From Nematostella vectensis (Eukaryota > Cnidaria > Anthozoa > Actiniaria > Edwardsiidae), in assembly GCF_932526225.1 (NCBI RefSeq), contig NC_064047.1:11337501-11397500 (forward strand): a DNA stretch of 60,000 nucleotides, written 5' to 3'. The notes below the pieces were generated by a model. That model was not told where the DNA came from and did not search any database. It worked only from the letters and a program-made list of their open reading frames with translations. The translations under genes and the position numbers were made by a program. Positions 37,501 through 46,596 of the stretch are shown in pieces; the first letter of the stretch is position 1, and every line of letters starts with the position of its first letter.

Positions 37501-40406
37501 TTTGAATTGGGAATAAAATACTTTATTTTTAGGCTTATATTTTGAGATTTCTTCTGATAATTTTTCTTCCAATATTGATTGAAAACAATTAACAAAGGTT
37601 TGGCTAACAAGAGGAAAGAAAACTTACCGAGGAGCAGATTTTGAGCTTCTCCACTTATACTTGCCTGATTTCTTTATTGACACATCCGTTATGTTGCAGC
37701 CGTGTGTTTATCAAGATCCTATTCCAAGAACTGGCTGAGTACATGGGAATGCCGAAACTGAACGAGCGACTTAAAGACCCGTAAGTACTCTGCACTACTG
37801 ATTCTGTGGATCATTGCAAGGTATGGAGGTATGCTTAGTGAAGGAGTGGTAAAAATAGTAGGTATAGTGGAACTTAGTGCTGCTAGTGCTATTTTGAGAG
37901 AATGAGCGAAGAAGCAGGATAAGTAGAGAGCTGCTAAGTATCCTGCTTATGGGTTGATGACACAAGCGTCAATGTCACCAGTTTACTTCCGGAGGACCGA
38001 CGGAAACCTCAACCGACCAGATTAAGAATCTATTAGAATCCGCGCTGTTTAACAGGTCATCCGCTCTAAATTATCAGTCACATCCTCAAAAGAAACCTCC
38101 AACAGACAGACTGCTTTTACAATTTTGAAAGAGTTTTCGCGTTTTCCGTTTAAAAATAATCGGGGAATGTTACGTTATCGACCGGAAGTAAACTGGTGGC
38201 AATGCTTAACAAAGGATCTGCCTGAGTTTACCATGCGTATCACGTTTAATAAGCTACGATGCATTAATGGTTACTAAGTCCTCTGTTTCTTTTCTGATAA
38301 GCCGTGCAAATATTCCCAAGTCATCAACTGTATGTGTTGTTTATTAAACCTGGCAAACATGACACATGTTTCCTTGATGACTGGTGCACGGTTCACTGGT
38401 TCAAAGTTATTTGAAATAGATGTACTTACTGCGGTTTTCAATGTTCTGCGAACTTTCGTCAATAATTTCCAACAGATCAACCGCTGTCTGTCAGATTTGC
38501 TGACTTGTTCTACTTGTTTGTAGTCTAACAGTGCTGATTTTGTTTCAGTTTCTTTACCATGTACTTCGAGGGTATCTTTCCACGCGACAACCCACGGAAC
38601 ACGCGATTCTCCATCAATTTCTTTACTTCTATTGGCTTAGGCGGAGTGACGTAAGTTGACTGTTTGTTTCGGGGGTGAGTCAATACTCTTCGAAAATGAG
38701 TCTATACTCGTTGGGGATTAGTCGGTAACTACTACGAGTAACTACTACGAGTAACTACTCTTCAGGACTCGAAAATGAGTCGATGCATCGGAGGGCGGGC
38801 TATTTAAAACATTTTTCTATATATTTGACGCCGAATTTAAGGAATTCTGTGGCTATCCGTAGTGAATAGATTTTGTTTGTTGCAGGGATGAGCTCCGTGA
38901 ACACCTCAAGAACGCCCCCAAAGTCATCATGGCCCAGAAACGCGCCGAGTCAAGCGATTCGGACAGTGACTCGGACAGCGATTCGGACAGCTCTAGCGAA
39001 GGTTTGACCACTAGTTTGTTCTGAAGTGATGCGCTTGCATAACATCACGTAATTGTTTTGCACCTGTCTGTTGAAAAAAGACAAAGTGTCAAGGCAACAG
39101 TTCTGGCATATTCCTGCTATAGTATACACCTATTTCAAGCGCGAAATGGGTTTATATGTTTCTTTAATGGGGTAGTTAAATGAAAACAACCGGGGTTATC
39201 ACGTATGTTACTCTCAGTACATTCAACTTATTCCGTTTGGCCCTTAGATAAAAAATAAATATTACTGCTGTTTGTATTAAAGCCGCATTGTCACCAGTTT
39301 ACTTCCGGAGATCCGACGGAAACCTCAACCGTTAAAAGACAAAAGAATCTATTAGAATCCGAGATATTTAACAGGCCATCCGCTCTAAATTATCAATAAC
39401 ATCCTCAAAGAAACTTCCAATAGACACACTGCTTTCAACATTTTGAAATATTTTTCGCGTTTTCCATTAGAAAACAACGGATATTGTTAGGAAATCGACC
39501 GGAAGTAAACTGGTGACAATGCGGCTTTAATGCGCGGCCACCCCTGAGGAAGTCTCGACGCAAATCGCAGTGGATAATTTTCGAACTCCACAAACGGCTC
39601 TAGTGCACTAGTGACCTTGACCTTGCTGTGGTTGTTGCAGAGGAGAGTTCGAGTGAATCTGAGGACTCGGAGGAAGAGAGGAGAAGGAGCCGGAAGAAAC
39701 AGAAGAGGTTTGTTGCTAGAATAAGACACTTACAGAGGGCACGATGGAAAATAAGAACTGAGATAAGCAAAAAAACGGAATACCTGCATTAGAACTCTAA
39801 GTACAATATACATTTGTTTGGGTGGATCCAGATTTATTCAACAGATTCAGATCAAACACGCAAAACCCAAGAAAAATGTTCATTTTTGTAAATTTGAATA
39901 GAGAACGTCCCTTCTTCTCGTCCTGTCTAGCTTCCTTGTCTGAGGTTTCTGCGTCCTTAAACGCTAAAAGCTCTAAGAAGGCCAAAACCCTCCAATTAAA
40001 CGGTCGACTGATGTATATTGTAGTTTGTCGCTTAATAGTTCCGTCGTGTGTCGCTAATGCATATTGCACACAACAACATAGGCGCGCGCACTACTTTAAG
40101 CCCGACATAACGAAATGGACATAATGACATAAAAAAAAAACATTTTTTTTTCTCTTTTGTCGTTATGTTCATGTCGTTATGTTGGGCTTATGTCAAAATG
40201 TCAAACCATTCACACTTGAACATACGAAAATAAGTGTGCGCGCGCCCATGTCGTTATGTGCACCAGGCATAATAGCATTGTCGTATGTCGCTGACGATTT
40301 TGATCATTCTACATATGCCGTTGGTTTCAGTCGAAGTCACCGGGAGAGGCCTTCTCCGAGGAAGTCTCGCAAAAAAGCTAAGAGCAGCCACAAACACCGA
40401 AGGTGA
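22520..40406 (+). CDS. CWC22: Pre-mRNA-splicing factor CWC22, complete, 28 exons, 762 aa
   Basis: Spliceosome component that recruits EIF4A3 for exon-junction-complex assembly. Exons: 22520-22530, 22610-22655, 23210-23274, 23585-23629, 23704-24041, 24617-24680, 27985-28048, 28146-28210, 28340-28433, 29007-29081, 30330-30383, 31236-31310, 31408-31468, 31872-31975, 32531-32633, 32859-32921, 33302-33397, 34051-34135, 34640-34700, 35478-35555, 35957-36016, 36585-36677, 37129-37175, 37700-37780, 38549-38650, 38886-39001, 39641-39707, 40331-40406. All phases close. The protein has an Arg/Ser/Glu-rich N-terminus, [16 protein letters not shown] (about 166-181), a MIF4G domain (about 200-387), an acidic linker, an MA3 domain (about 490-610), the conserved [19 protein letters not shown] block, and SDSDSDS plus RS-like tails. 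It is about 145 aa shorter than human, in the tail. The start (MSESDSDGDV) is the only in-frame Met before exon 3; exon 1 has only 11 coding nt. Intron 6 holds a 3-kb satellite. Confidence 0.95.
23026..23090. repeat. 17-bp repeat, almost 4 copies, CWC22 intron 2
   Basis: TATAAATGTTTGTCTAT occurs three times in perfect tandem, then a partial fourth copy, about 120 bp before exon 3. Confidence 0.9.
24700..27745. repeat. 64-bp satellite, about 46 copies, CWC22 intron 6
   Basis: Unit: GTGGTCATCTTAGCAAGGGT, CTGTATAGGGACTGTCAAGG, CATGTTATGGGTGAGATAGA, GAGA (64 bp). Variants include TATCGGG/TATAGGG, GGGTGAG/GGATGAG and GTAGAG. The first copy starts 26 bp after the exon 6 donor; the last few copies (after ~27500) decay. 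The unit contains ATGG/GTGAGAT, which resembles a 5' splice site. The same unit forms a second array at 44744-45225. Confidence 0.97.
31462..31650 (+). repeat. Three 62-bp copies spanning the CWC22 exon 13 donor
   Basis: The last 7 nt of exon 13 and the donor (GTACATG/GTAGGT) recur at 31524 (GTACATG/GTAGGT) and 31586 (GTACGTG/GTATGT), each followed by ACAGTAGATGTACAGTCGCT and CACTCAA...ATTGCTTGAG. Reading past the first donor meets a TGA within the first unit. Confidence 0.93.
33788..34032. mobile_element. MITE family 2, copy 1 (~245 bp), directly upstream of CWC22 exon 18
   Basis: Left end TTATGCCTAGTGCACACTAG, right end GTCACAAGTGCTCCAGGCAT plus AA. The element is a palindrome-like fold-back with AAGCCCAACATAACGACATG and TGTTATGTTGGGCTTATGTC near its centre. 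The target was probably TA. The right end lies 18 bp before the exon 18 acceptor (34050). Homologous to 40055-40272. Confidence 0.8.
35637..35718. repeat. Two 41-bp tandem copies in CWC22 intron 20
   Basis: TGGCTAGGATAGTA...GTGATTGGCT...ATTTA occurs twice with 41-bp spacing, 80 bp after exon 20. No function seen. Confidence 0.8.
37963..38208. mobile_element. MITE family 1, copy B (~246 bp), CWC22 intron 24
   Basis: Inner inverted repeats are clear: ATGTCACCAGTTTACTTCCG near the left end and CGGAAGTAAACTGGTGGCAA near the right. The interior is colinear with copy C. The outermost bases have diverged. Confidence 0.85.
39281..39526. mobile_element. MITE family 1, copy C: intact 246-bp element, TTAA (or TA) target site, CWC22 intron 26
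   Basis: Perfect 28-bp inverted ends, AGCCGCATTGTCACCAGTTT then ACTTCCGG, with TTAA at 39277-39280 and 39527-39530. TTAA duplication would suggest a piggyBac-like source; a TA target (Tc1/mariner) is equally consistent because the flanking bases are ambiguous. No coding capacity. Confidence 0.9.
40055..40272. mobile_element. MITE family 2, copy 2 (~218 bp), CWC22 intron 27
   Basis: The left end TAATGCATATTGCACACAAC then AACATAGGCGCGCGCAC matches the reverse complement of the right end (TTATGCCTGGTGCACATAAC then GACATGGGCGCGCGCAC) over ~37 bp. The central AAGCCCGACATAACG and CGTTATGTTGGGCTT form the hairpin core. It ends 58 bp before the exon 28 acceptor. Confidence 0.82.
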
Positions 40407-40429
40407 AGGACCGAAGGCATAGCCACGGC

Positions 40430-40575
40430 CACACAGTGAAATACAGTCGAGTTCACACATGGGCAGAACGCAGAGCAACGGTCACACAGAGTGAGATAAA
40501 GTCGAGTTCACACATGGGCAGAACGCAGAGCAACGGTCACACAGAGTGAGATGAAGTCGAGTTCACACAAAGGCA
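40430..40575. repeat. 55-bp tandem repeat in the CWC22 3' UTR
   Basis: GTCGAGTTCACACATGGGCA plus GAACGCAGAGCAACGGTCAC occurs at 40446 and 40501, with a partial third copy at 40556; spacing is exactly 55 bp. It starts about 25 bp after the stop codon. Confidence 0.92.
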
Positions 40576-40923
40576 GATTGTAAAGCCAAAGTCTTACAGA
40601 GGGTCGCGTTATGTTTATTTTTGCGATGAATTTGGGATGCACGAAAATGAAGACAGACGTTTACTATATCGTAAAGAACTATAAACCGGACTTTTCTCGG
40701 AAATACTGAGAACACACGCCCTGTGTGGTGCCGTCATCTTCGGCACTCGATGTTCCAAGAAATCTCTTCTACAGGGTTTTTTTGTACTCCTGAATAACAA
40801 GCACTCATGATTGCGACAGTGGCACTGTAACAAGTCTTTGTATATAGAATGTTCTCTTTTATATAAATGTATTTTACATTATGTGTTTCTTGAAAACTGT
40901 ACTGGACAACTTTGTAACTATGA

Positions 40924-40929
40924 AATAAA
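40924..40929 (+). terminator. Probable CWC22 polyadenylation signal AATAAA
   Basis: First AATAAA after the stop codon, about 520 bp downstream, followed within 50 bp by a short GT-rich stretch. Confidence 0.5.
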
Positions 40930-41759
40930 ATCTGATTATGAGTCTCGCAAATACTTACAGTGAACACTTGTGGAAATGGCCAAGCAGGCATGCTCGAGGA
41001 AACAGCGCCCCTTTTCCCGTCATGAAAATCCTCCAGGAAAATTAGTTACTCGTGGGTGACCTTTGGGAGCGCTCGCAAAGTACGCTGGTTCTTCCAGCTT
41101 GCCAATAATAAGGATGCTAACTTTCTTTAAACTTCCTGGGCTAACCATCTGTCCCACATTCGCCCCCAAGGTATTGTAACAGCTATACTTTTTGGTTCTC
41201 TAACCACATGTAACAAGCGGCTATGACTCTCTCTGACCACTTGTGAGAAAACGGCTATGACCCGCTTGGCTGGGGGAGGTACCGGTTTTTACTTGTTCGC
41301 TGTTACAAAATCTTTACAACATCTGGTGTCTACAAGTATTGTCTTACAGGTGTCTCTTCAAGTTGTTAAGTGAGTTTTTGGTGTGTGTTGGGGCTTCGGT
41401 ACGCACCCATATTTATATGCTACTAAGACGGCATGTCCTTTAGGATAACTGACACTGACATCCCAAAGGGCTTTTAGCACTGTTTGGATAAGGGTTTAAC
41501 CAATGGGTGTACGAGGGACGACCTTACTATGTGGGTGTGCCAGTCGGTTACCCTTGGGCTACCGTGACTTACGTAATGTTTACATGTTGCTACTGACTAC
41601 GGATGTCACACACTAACTTGTTACACTGCTAGTGCGCATGGCAAGCTACACACGTGACTATTATGATTGACAGCATTCCAATCATTTTTGCACTCAAAAT
41701 CTTAAAATGTACTAAAACATAATTTCATCGAAGGCCAGGTCTGAAGCTTACTTAGGGTA
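40930..41759. other. Intergenic sequence, no gene seen
   Basis: No exon-like segment was recognised on either strand. It ends at an assembly gap. Confidence 0.5.
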
Positions 41760-41959
41760 NNNNNNNNNNNNNNNNNNNNNNNNNNNNNNNNNNNNNNNNN
41801 NNNNNNNNNNNNNNNNNNNNNNNNNNNNNNNNNNNNNNNNNNNNNNNNNNNNNNNNNNNNNNNNNNNNNNNNNNNNNNNNNNNNNNNNNNNNNNNNNNNN
41901 NNNNNNNNNNNNNNNNNNNNNNNNNNNNNNNNNNNNNNNNNNNNNNNNNNNNNNNNNNN
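41760..41959. other. Assembly gap of exactly 200 N
   Basis: 200 consecutive N, a usual placeholder length, so the true size is unknown. It abuts the pyrimidine tract, which probably caused the break. Confidence 1.
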
Positions 41960-42918
41960 CCTCTCCTCACCTCTCCTCTCCTCTCCTCTCCTCTCCTCTC
42001 CTCTCCTCTCCTCTCCTCTCCTCTCCTCCTCTCCTCTCCTCTCCTCTCCTCTCCTCTCCTCTCCTCTCCTCTCCTCACCTCTCCTCTCCTCTCCTCTCCT
42101 CTCCTCTCCTCTCCTCTCCTCTCCTCTCCTCTCCTCTCCTCTCCTCTCCTCTCCTCTCCTCTCCTCTCCTCTCCTCTCCTCTCCTCTCCTCTCCTCTCCT
42201 CTCCTCTCCTCTCCTCTCCTCTCCTCTCCTCTCCTCTCCTCTCCTCTCCTCTCCTCTCCTCTCCTCTCCTCTCCTCTCCTCTCCTCTCCTCTCCCCTCCC
42301 CTCCCCTCCCCTCCCCTCCCCTCCCCTCCCTCCCCTCCCCTCCCCTCCCCTCCCCTCCCTCCCCTCCCCTCCCCTCCCCTCCCCTCCCCTCCCCTCCCCT
42401 CCCCTCCCCTCCCCTCCCCTCCCCTCCCCTCCCCTCCCCTCCCCTCCCCTCCCCTCCCCTCCCCTCCCCTCCCCTCCCCTCCCCTCCCCTCCCCTCCCCC
42501 TCCCCTCCCCTCCCCTCCCCTCCCCTCCCCTCCCCTCCCCTCCCCTCCCCTCCCCTCCCCTCCCCTCCCCTCCCCTCCCCTCCCCTCCCCTCCCCTCCCC
42601 TCCCCTCCCCTCCTCCCCTCCCCTCCCCTCCCCTCCCCTCCCCTCCCCTCCCCTCCCCTCCCCTCCCCTCCCCTCCCCTCCCCTCCCCTCCCCTCCCCTC
42701 CCCTCCCCTCCCCTCCCCTCCCTCCCCTCCCCTCCCCTCCCCTCCCCTCCCCTCCCCTCCCCTCCCCTCCCCTCCCCTCCCCTCCCCTCCCCTCCCCTCC
42801 CCTCCCCTCCCCTCCCCTCCCCTCCCCTCCCCTCCCCTCCCCTCCCCTCCCCTTCCCCCCCTCCCCTCCCCCTCCCCTCCTCTCCTATCCTCTCCTCTCC
42901 TCTCCTTCCCTCCCCTCT
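41960..42918. repeat. Pentanucleotide (CCTCT)n/(CCCCT)n pyrimidine-only tract, ~950 bp
   Basis: Two phases: CCTCT repeats from 41960 to about 42290, then CCCCT repeats to about 42860, with a few one-base slips, closing in CTCCT. There are almost no purines on the + strand. Long minus-strand frames of Gly/Glu/Arg are translations of the repeat and not genes. Confidence 0.98.
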
Positions 42919-42954
42919 CACTAAGTACCTCGTTATAAGCGCATGTCTCCTCAG

Positions 42955-44767
42955 CTGCCCACGAATCATCACCTCCGACTGCTATCCCTACCACTGGAAG
43001 TCAAACTGCAAGGGGACAGATGTTGGTTATCAGGTTGGGAATTGCAATCATGGTGAGTATTGTTTGTTGGCTATGGCTATCACCAAGTCATAAGTGGCCT
43101 TTAGAGGCCTAGCAGCCCTTGACTGGAACTGACTAAGTAGGGATGGTCACTGGTGGCCTTGTGGGGTAAGTACAGTGGCCTCTTGCCGATGCAGTAAGTA
43201 GAGGTCGAGTCCCCGGAATTGAATTCGGTAAACTGTCTTGGTTTACGTCAATTCCTGTTGAGTGTGTTGAGCTTGTTTTCTCTGTGTTTCTTGTCTTTCG
43301 GATGAGACACAAAACCGAGGTCCCGTCTCTTAAACGTCCTTTCCTAACTCCTTAATGCTACACCTACCGTTATTCATGTTGGCATTAATCAGGTCAATAG
43401 GAGGAAAGTAGAGACCGTTTTTGTGGACCAGATAATCTTTTAGATGCGCCACAGGTAGCCCAAGCTCCCTATTTGTGCCTATTGATCTTACGGTAAGCTT
43501 TTTACTAAACACAAAATAGTAAAAAGTAAAAAATTCATTTGCTGAAAATAAAAATGTAATTGTTAATTAGTAAATGTAGTATTGTGTTTATGTTCACGTT
43601 TTGCGTGTTTTCTGGATATATTAAAGCGTCTGGTGTTGAAGAATCGCGATTGAAACACTGTCCGCTAAAATGCTTATAAAACCTGGCCCAACATAAAGGC
43701 GTCAGGCTCTGACCACGATATTGACTTGCTTCGATCAAAGTAGTCTCTACAAAAGGATAGTCAGGGTCGTATTTTTTATATTGTGTACTGCTAGAGAGGA
43801 AGCATAAGAATGAGTTAAGTTAAAAAACAAAGAAAATTTATACTAGATCGATGTATTATATATGTTTTTATAAGCGCCAATCAGCAGTCAAGTATTGGGA
43901 TTGGGTCCTCAACCATGTGTTTTAATGGACGCCTTTTAATAGCAAAATACTTTTGTTCTATAAACAGTATTTGACAACAGAGATAATTCTGAGTGTGACA
44001 TTTCTTGGCAAGCAAACGGATATAATGGTAAGAAGGGACGGCGAAAGCGGGGGAGGGGGGAAGGAACTGATAACAAAGGAATCGAGCGATATCCACATAT
44101 TCACGACACACCAACATATACTTTTCTTTTCCACGACATAATCCCCCCAATACTTTACGGCATACATGTTTGTATGACATACTTGCAGAACCCTATTTTG
44201 CCACTTCTAGTGGTGGAGTGGAAGCTTGAAAGAAATGGGGGGAGGCTAAGAAAAGATAACAAAGGAATCGAGCAATATTCACGTTTCTCTCTCTTTTTTT
44301 ACTATCCACATATTCAAAACAGACAAAAGTGTTTTCTTTACGGCTACATGTATGACGTACAGGTAGAGACCCTTTTTTGGCACTTCTAGTGGTGGAGGTC
44401 CAGGGGCTGGGAATAAGGGGGAGGGGGGTTGTGTTGTAGCGAACTCTCAAACCTTTGATAACTCGCTCCAGCTAACTCGCAGAGGTTTTTTGTTTTTCGC
44501 GAGTAGCGTGTTTATGTATATGCGAGATTATTAGGCTCAATAAAACAGGTACACTCTAAAATATGCCAAATCAAGTCGGAAAAGCAAAGGAGACCATTTC
44601 TTAGTTGTTCTAGATTACAATGTAGAATGTAAAGACAATTGTATTTGAAGTTGATTGTTGTCTATCTTTTTTTAACAGATGAAAGGCGTGCCTTATACGG
44701 GAGTACGTGTAAAAATGGTGACATGGGTCTGAATAGATACCAGCAAGGCATGTTATGGGTTAGATAG
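42955..44767 (+). CDS. Candidate two-exon fragment of an unknown cysteine-rich protein
   Basis: Exon A is 42955-43052 (acceptor TCCTCAG, donor GTGAGT). In one frame it encodes [18 protein letters not shown] then [14 protein letters not shown]. Exon B begins at 44679 after TTTTTTTAACAG. Joined in phase 1 it gives [20 protein letters not shown] then YQQ, and runs into the 64-bp satellite, where TAG at 44765 closes the frame. The compatible phases, aromatic/Cys-rich composition and good splice sites suggest a real extracellular-type protein whose upstream exons may lie in the gap. The end of exon B is uncertain (possible donors at 44717 or 44759). I recognise no family. Two chance exons remain possible. 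Confidence 0.33.
43143..43350 (+). mobile_element. tRNA-derived SINE-like element
   Basis: The 5' part resembles a tRNA promoter head: GGTGGCCTTGTGGGGTAAGT followed by the B-box-like GAGGTCGAGTCCCCGG. The 3' part has CGGATGAGACACAAAACCGA then GGTCCCGTCTCTTAAACG, a 3' core I associate with tRNA-derived SINEs of marine invertebrates. That recognition is from memory and not from alignment. Confidence 0.55.
43990..44400. repeat. Diverged ~178-bp tandem duplication
   Basis: GATAACAAAGGAATCGAGCxATAT...CACATATTCA and CACTTCTAGTGGTGGAG recur with about 178-bp spacing (for example 44202 and 44380). AT-rich and non-coding. The rest of 43351-44678 shows nothing recognisable. Confidence 0.7.
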
Positions 44768-45225
44768 AGAGAGTGGTCAGCTTAGCAAGGGTCTGTATCG
44801 GGACTGTCAAGGCATGTTATGGGTGAAATAGAGAGAGTGGTCATCTTAGCAAGGGTCTGTATAGGGACTGTCAAGGCATGTTATGGGTGAAATAGAGAGA
44901 GTGGTCATCTTAGCAAGGGTCTGTATAGGGACTGTCAAGGCATGTTATGGATGAGATAGAGTGGTCAGCTTAGCAAGGGTCTGTATCGGGACTGTCAAGG
45001 CATGTTATGGGTGAAATAGAGAGAGTGGTCATCTTAGCAAGGGTCTGTATAGGGACTGTCAAGGCATGTTATGGATGAGATAGAGTGGTCAGCTTAGCAA
45101 GGGTCTGTATAGGGACTGTCAAGGCATGTTATGGGTGAGATAGAGAAAGTGGTCAACTTCGCAAGGTTCTGTATCGGGACTGTCAACGCATATTATGGGT
45201 GAGATAGAGACCGTCGAGGTATTTG
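44744..45225. repeat. Second array of the 64-bp satellite (~7-8 copies), decaying to ~45400
   Basis: Same unit as 24700-27745, with TATCGGG/TATAGGG and GTCAGC/GTCATC variants. Some copies lack GAGAGA. After 45225 come three or four strongly diverged copies. Confidence 0.95.
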
Positions 45226-45409
45226 AGTGCTGAGTAATACAGAGTGATCGGGATAACAAGGTTCTTTATAGAGACGTCAAAGCATTTGATATATGAGATC
45301 AAAAGAGTGGTCGGGATAGTAGGGTTTGTATAGAGACGTCAAAGCATGTGATGGGTCAGATCATGAGATGGGTCGGTATAGCAAGAGTATATTTACGGGC
45401 CCTCGAGGT

Positions 45410-46596
45410 GTATTCTGTGGCGATCTAGAATTTGTAACTAGCTGCATGCATTTTTTGTTTGACATTTTATTAAACGGGGCTAATTAACAGACTGCGTCTA
45501 CATTCCACATTCTTTCACAACAAGATGGCGTCTTGCAGACTGGCGGAGAGGCGTCGTACATAAAACGACGGCGACGGCTAGGACAACAAGATCGAAAAAG
45601 ATGTGTTCGCGCTTGGCGATCAAATATTTAAAATTAATTATAATTTAATTGCTATGGAATAAGCAAAACACTTTAGTCAGAGGTAGATAAAACTATTGAA
45701 TTCTTAAGCGGGGATAGAAGGTGACATGAGCTTTGATACAGAACTCAGTTTTTTTAGTCCAAGCTGACAATGTGTTGTAAATAACAGGGCGGTAGCAGGG
45801 AATGGGGCACATGGAGCTCATGCTGCCCAATAAATTTGCAAGGTCAATTTAAATTCAAGTTGCATTTTGCCACAGCTTAAATATCATGTTGCATGCCTCT
45901 GTGAAAACAAGTAATTCCGCTGATGTTTAAAGCATTGGTCCCTCTCTTCAACACACCTTCGCAGACCACCTAGTTTTTCTACAGGTGGTTGTAGTTTTTC
46001 TAGTGATACCAATGAGAAGCTAAAATGGCTGGTTAATAATGTTTTATTGGTTGATTTTTATAAGTACAGGGGAGTATTTCTAGACTGCCTTTTACTAGAG
46101 ATTTTATAATAATTTCTGTCAAACCCCCAGAAATAAGGTAGAGACATCCCTTTTTGGGAACTTATGCACTAGTCATTTGAAACCCCCCACCCCCATGGGG
46201 TTAACGTGGGGGCTTAGAACACTTTTGAAGAAGCTGTCCCGAGGGGGTGGGGAAATTGACATTTTTTTTACTCTAAGATTTGTCCCCACCCTGGGGCTTT
46301 GGGAAAAGTGAATAGTGTCACAAATGTCATGTCAGTTTCTGGCTTGAACTTCTTTCTCTTCTGTAGCAAGCAATTCCATGTATCAGCCTGCGGCCAGCTG
46401 CACGGCGAAATGTGCAAAAACGAATATGAATGATAACTAATGCGAGATGAAAATGATTTATTTTTTGCACCTTTTAGCTAACTGTTATTTTCATAGTTAT
46501 TGGTACAAATGTACTCGCTGAAGTGTACTGGCTTTGAAAGATAAAGGCTTATTTTAGATGACTTGTCGGATAGTTGCCTATAGTTTGCATCCTGAG
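45410..46596. other. Intergenic sequence, no gene seen
   Basis: AT-rich with no convincing exon. A CpG-dense patch at 45522-45600 contains AAGATGGCG, like the start regions of DDX10 and CDK8, followed by only a 12-codon frame. It might be an orphan promoter. Confidence 0.4.

Noticed and set aside
41702-42994. 430- and 406-codon minus-strand frames of Gly/Glu/Arg repeats
   Set aside because: Direct translation of a pentanucleotide tract and of N; equally open in shifted frames; no non-repeat domain.
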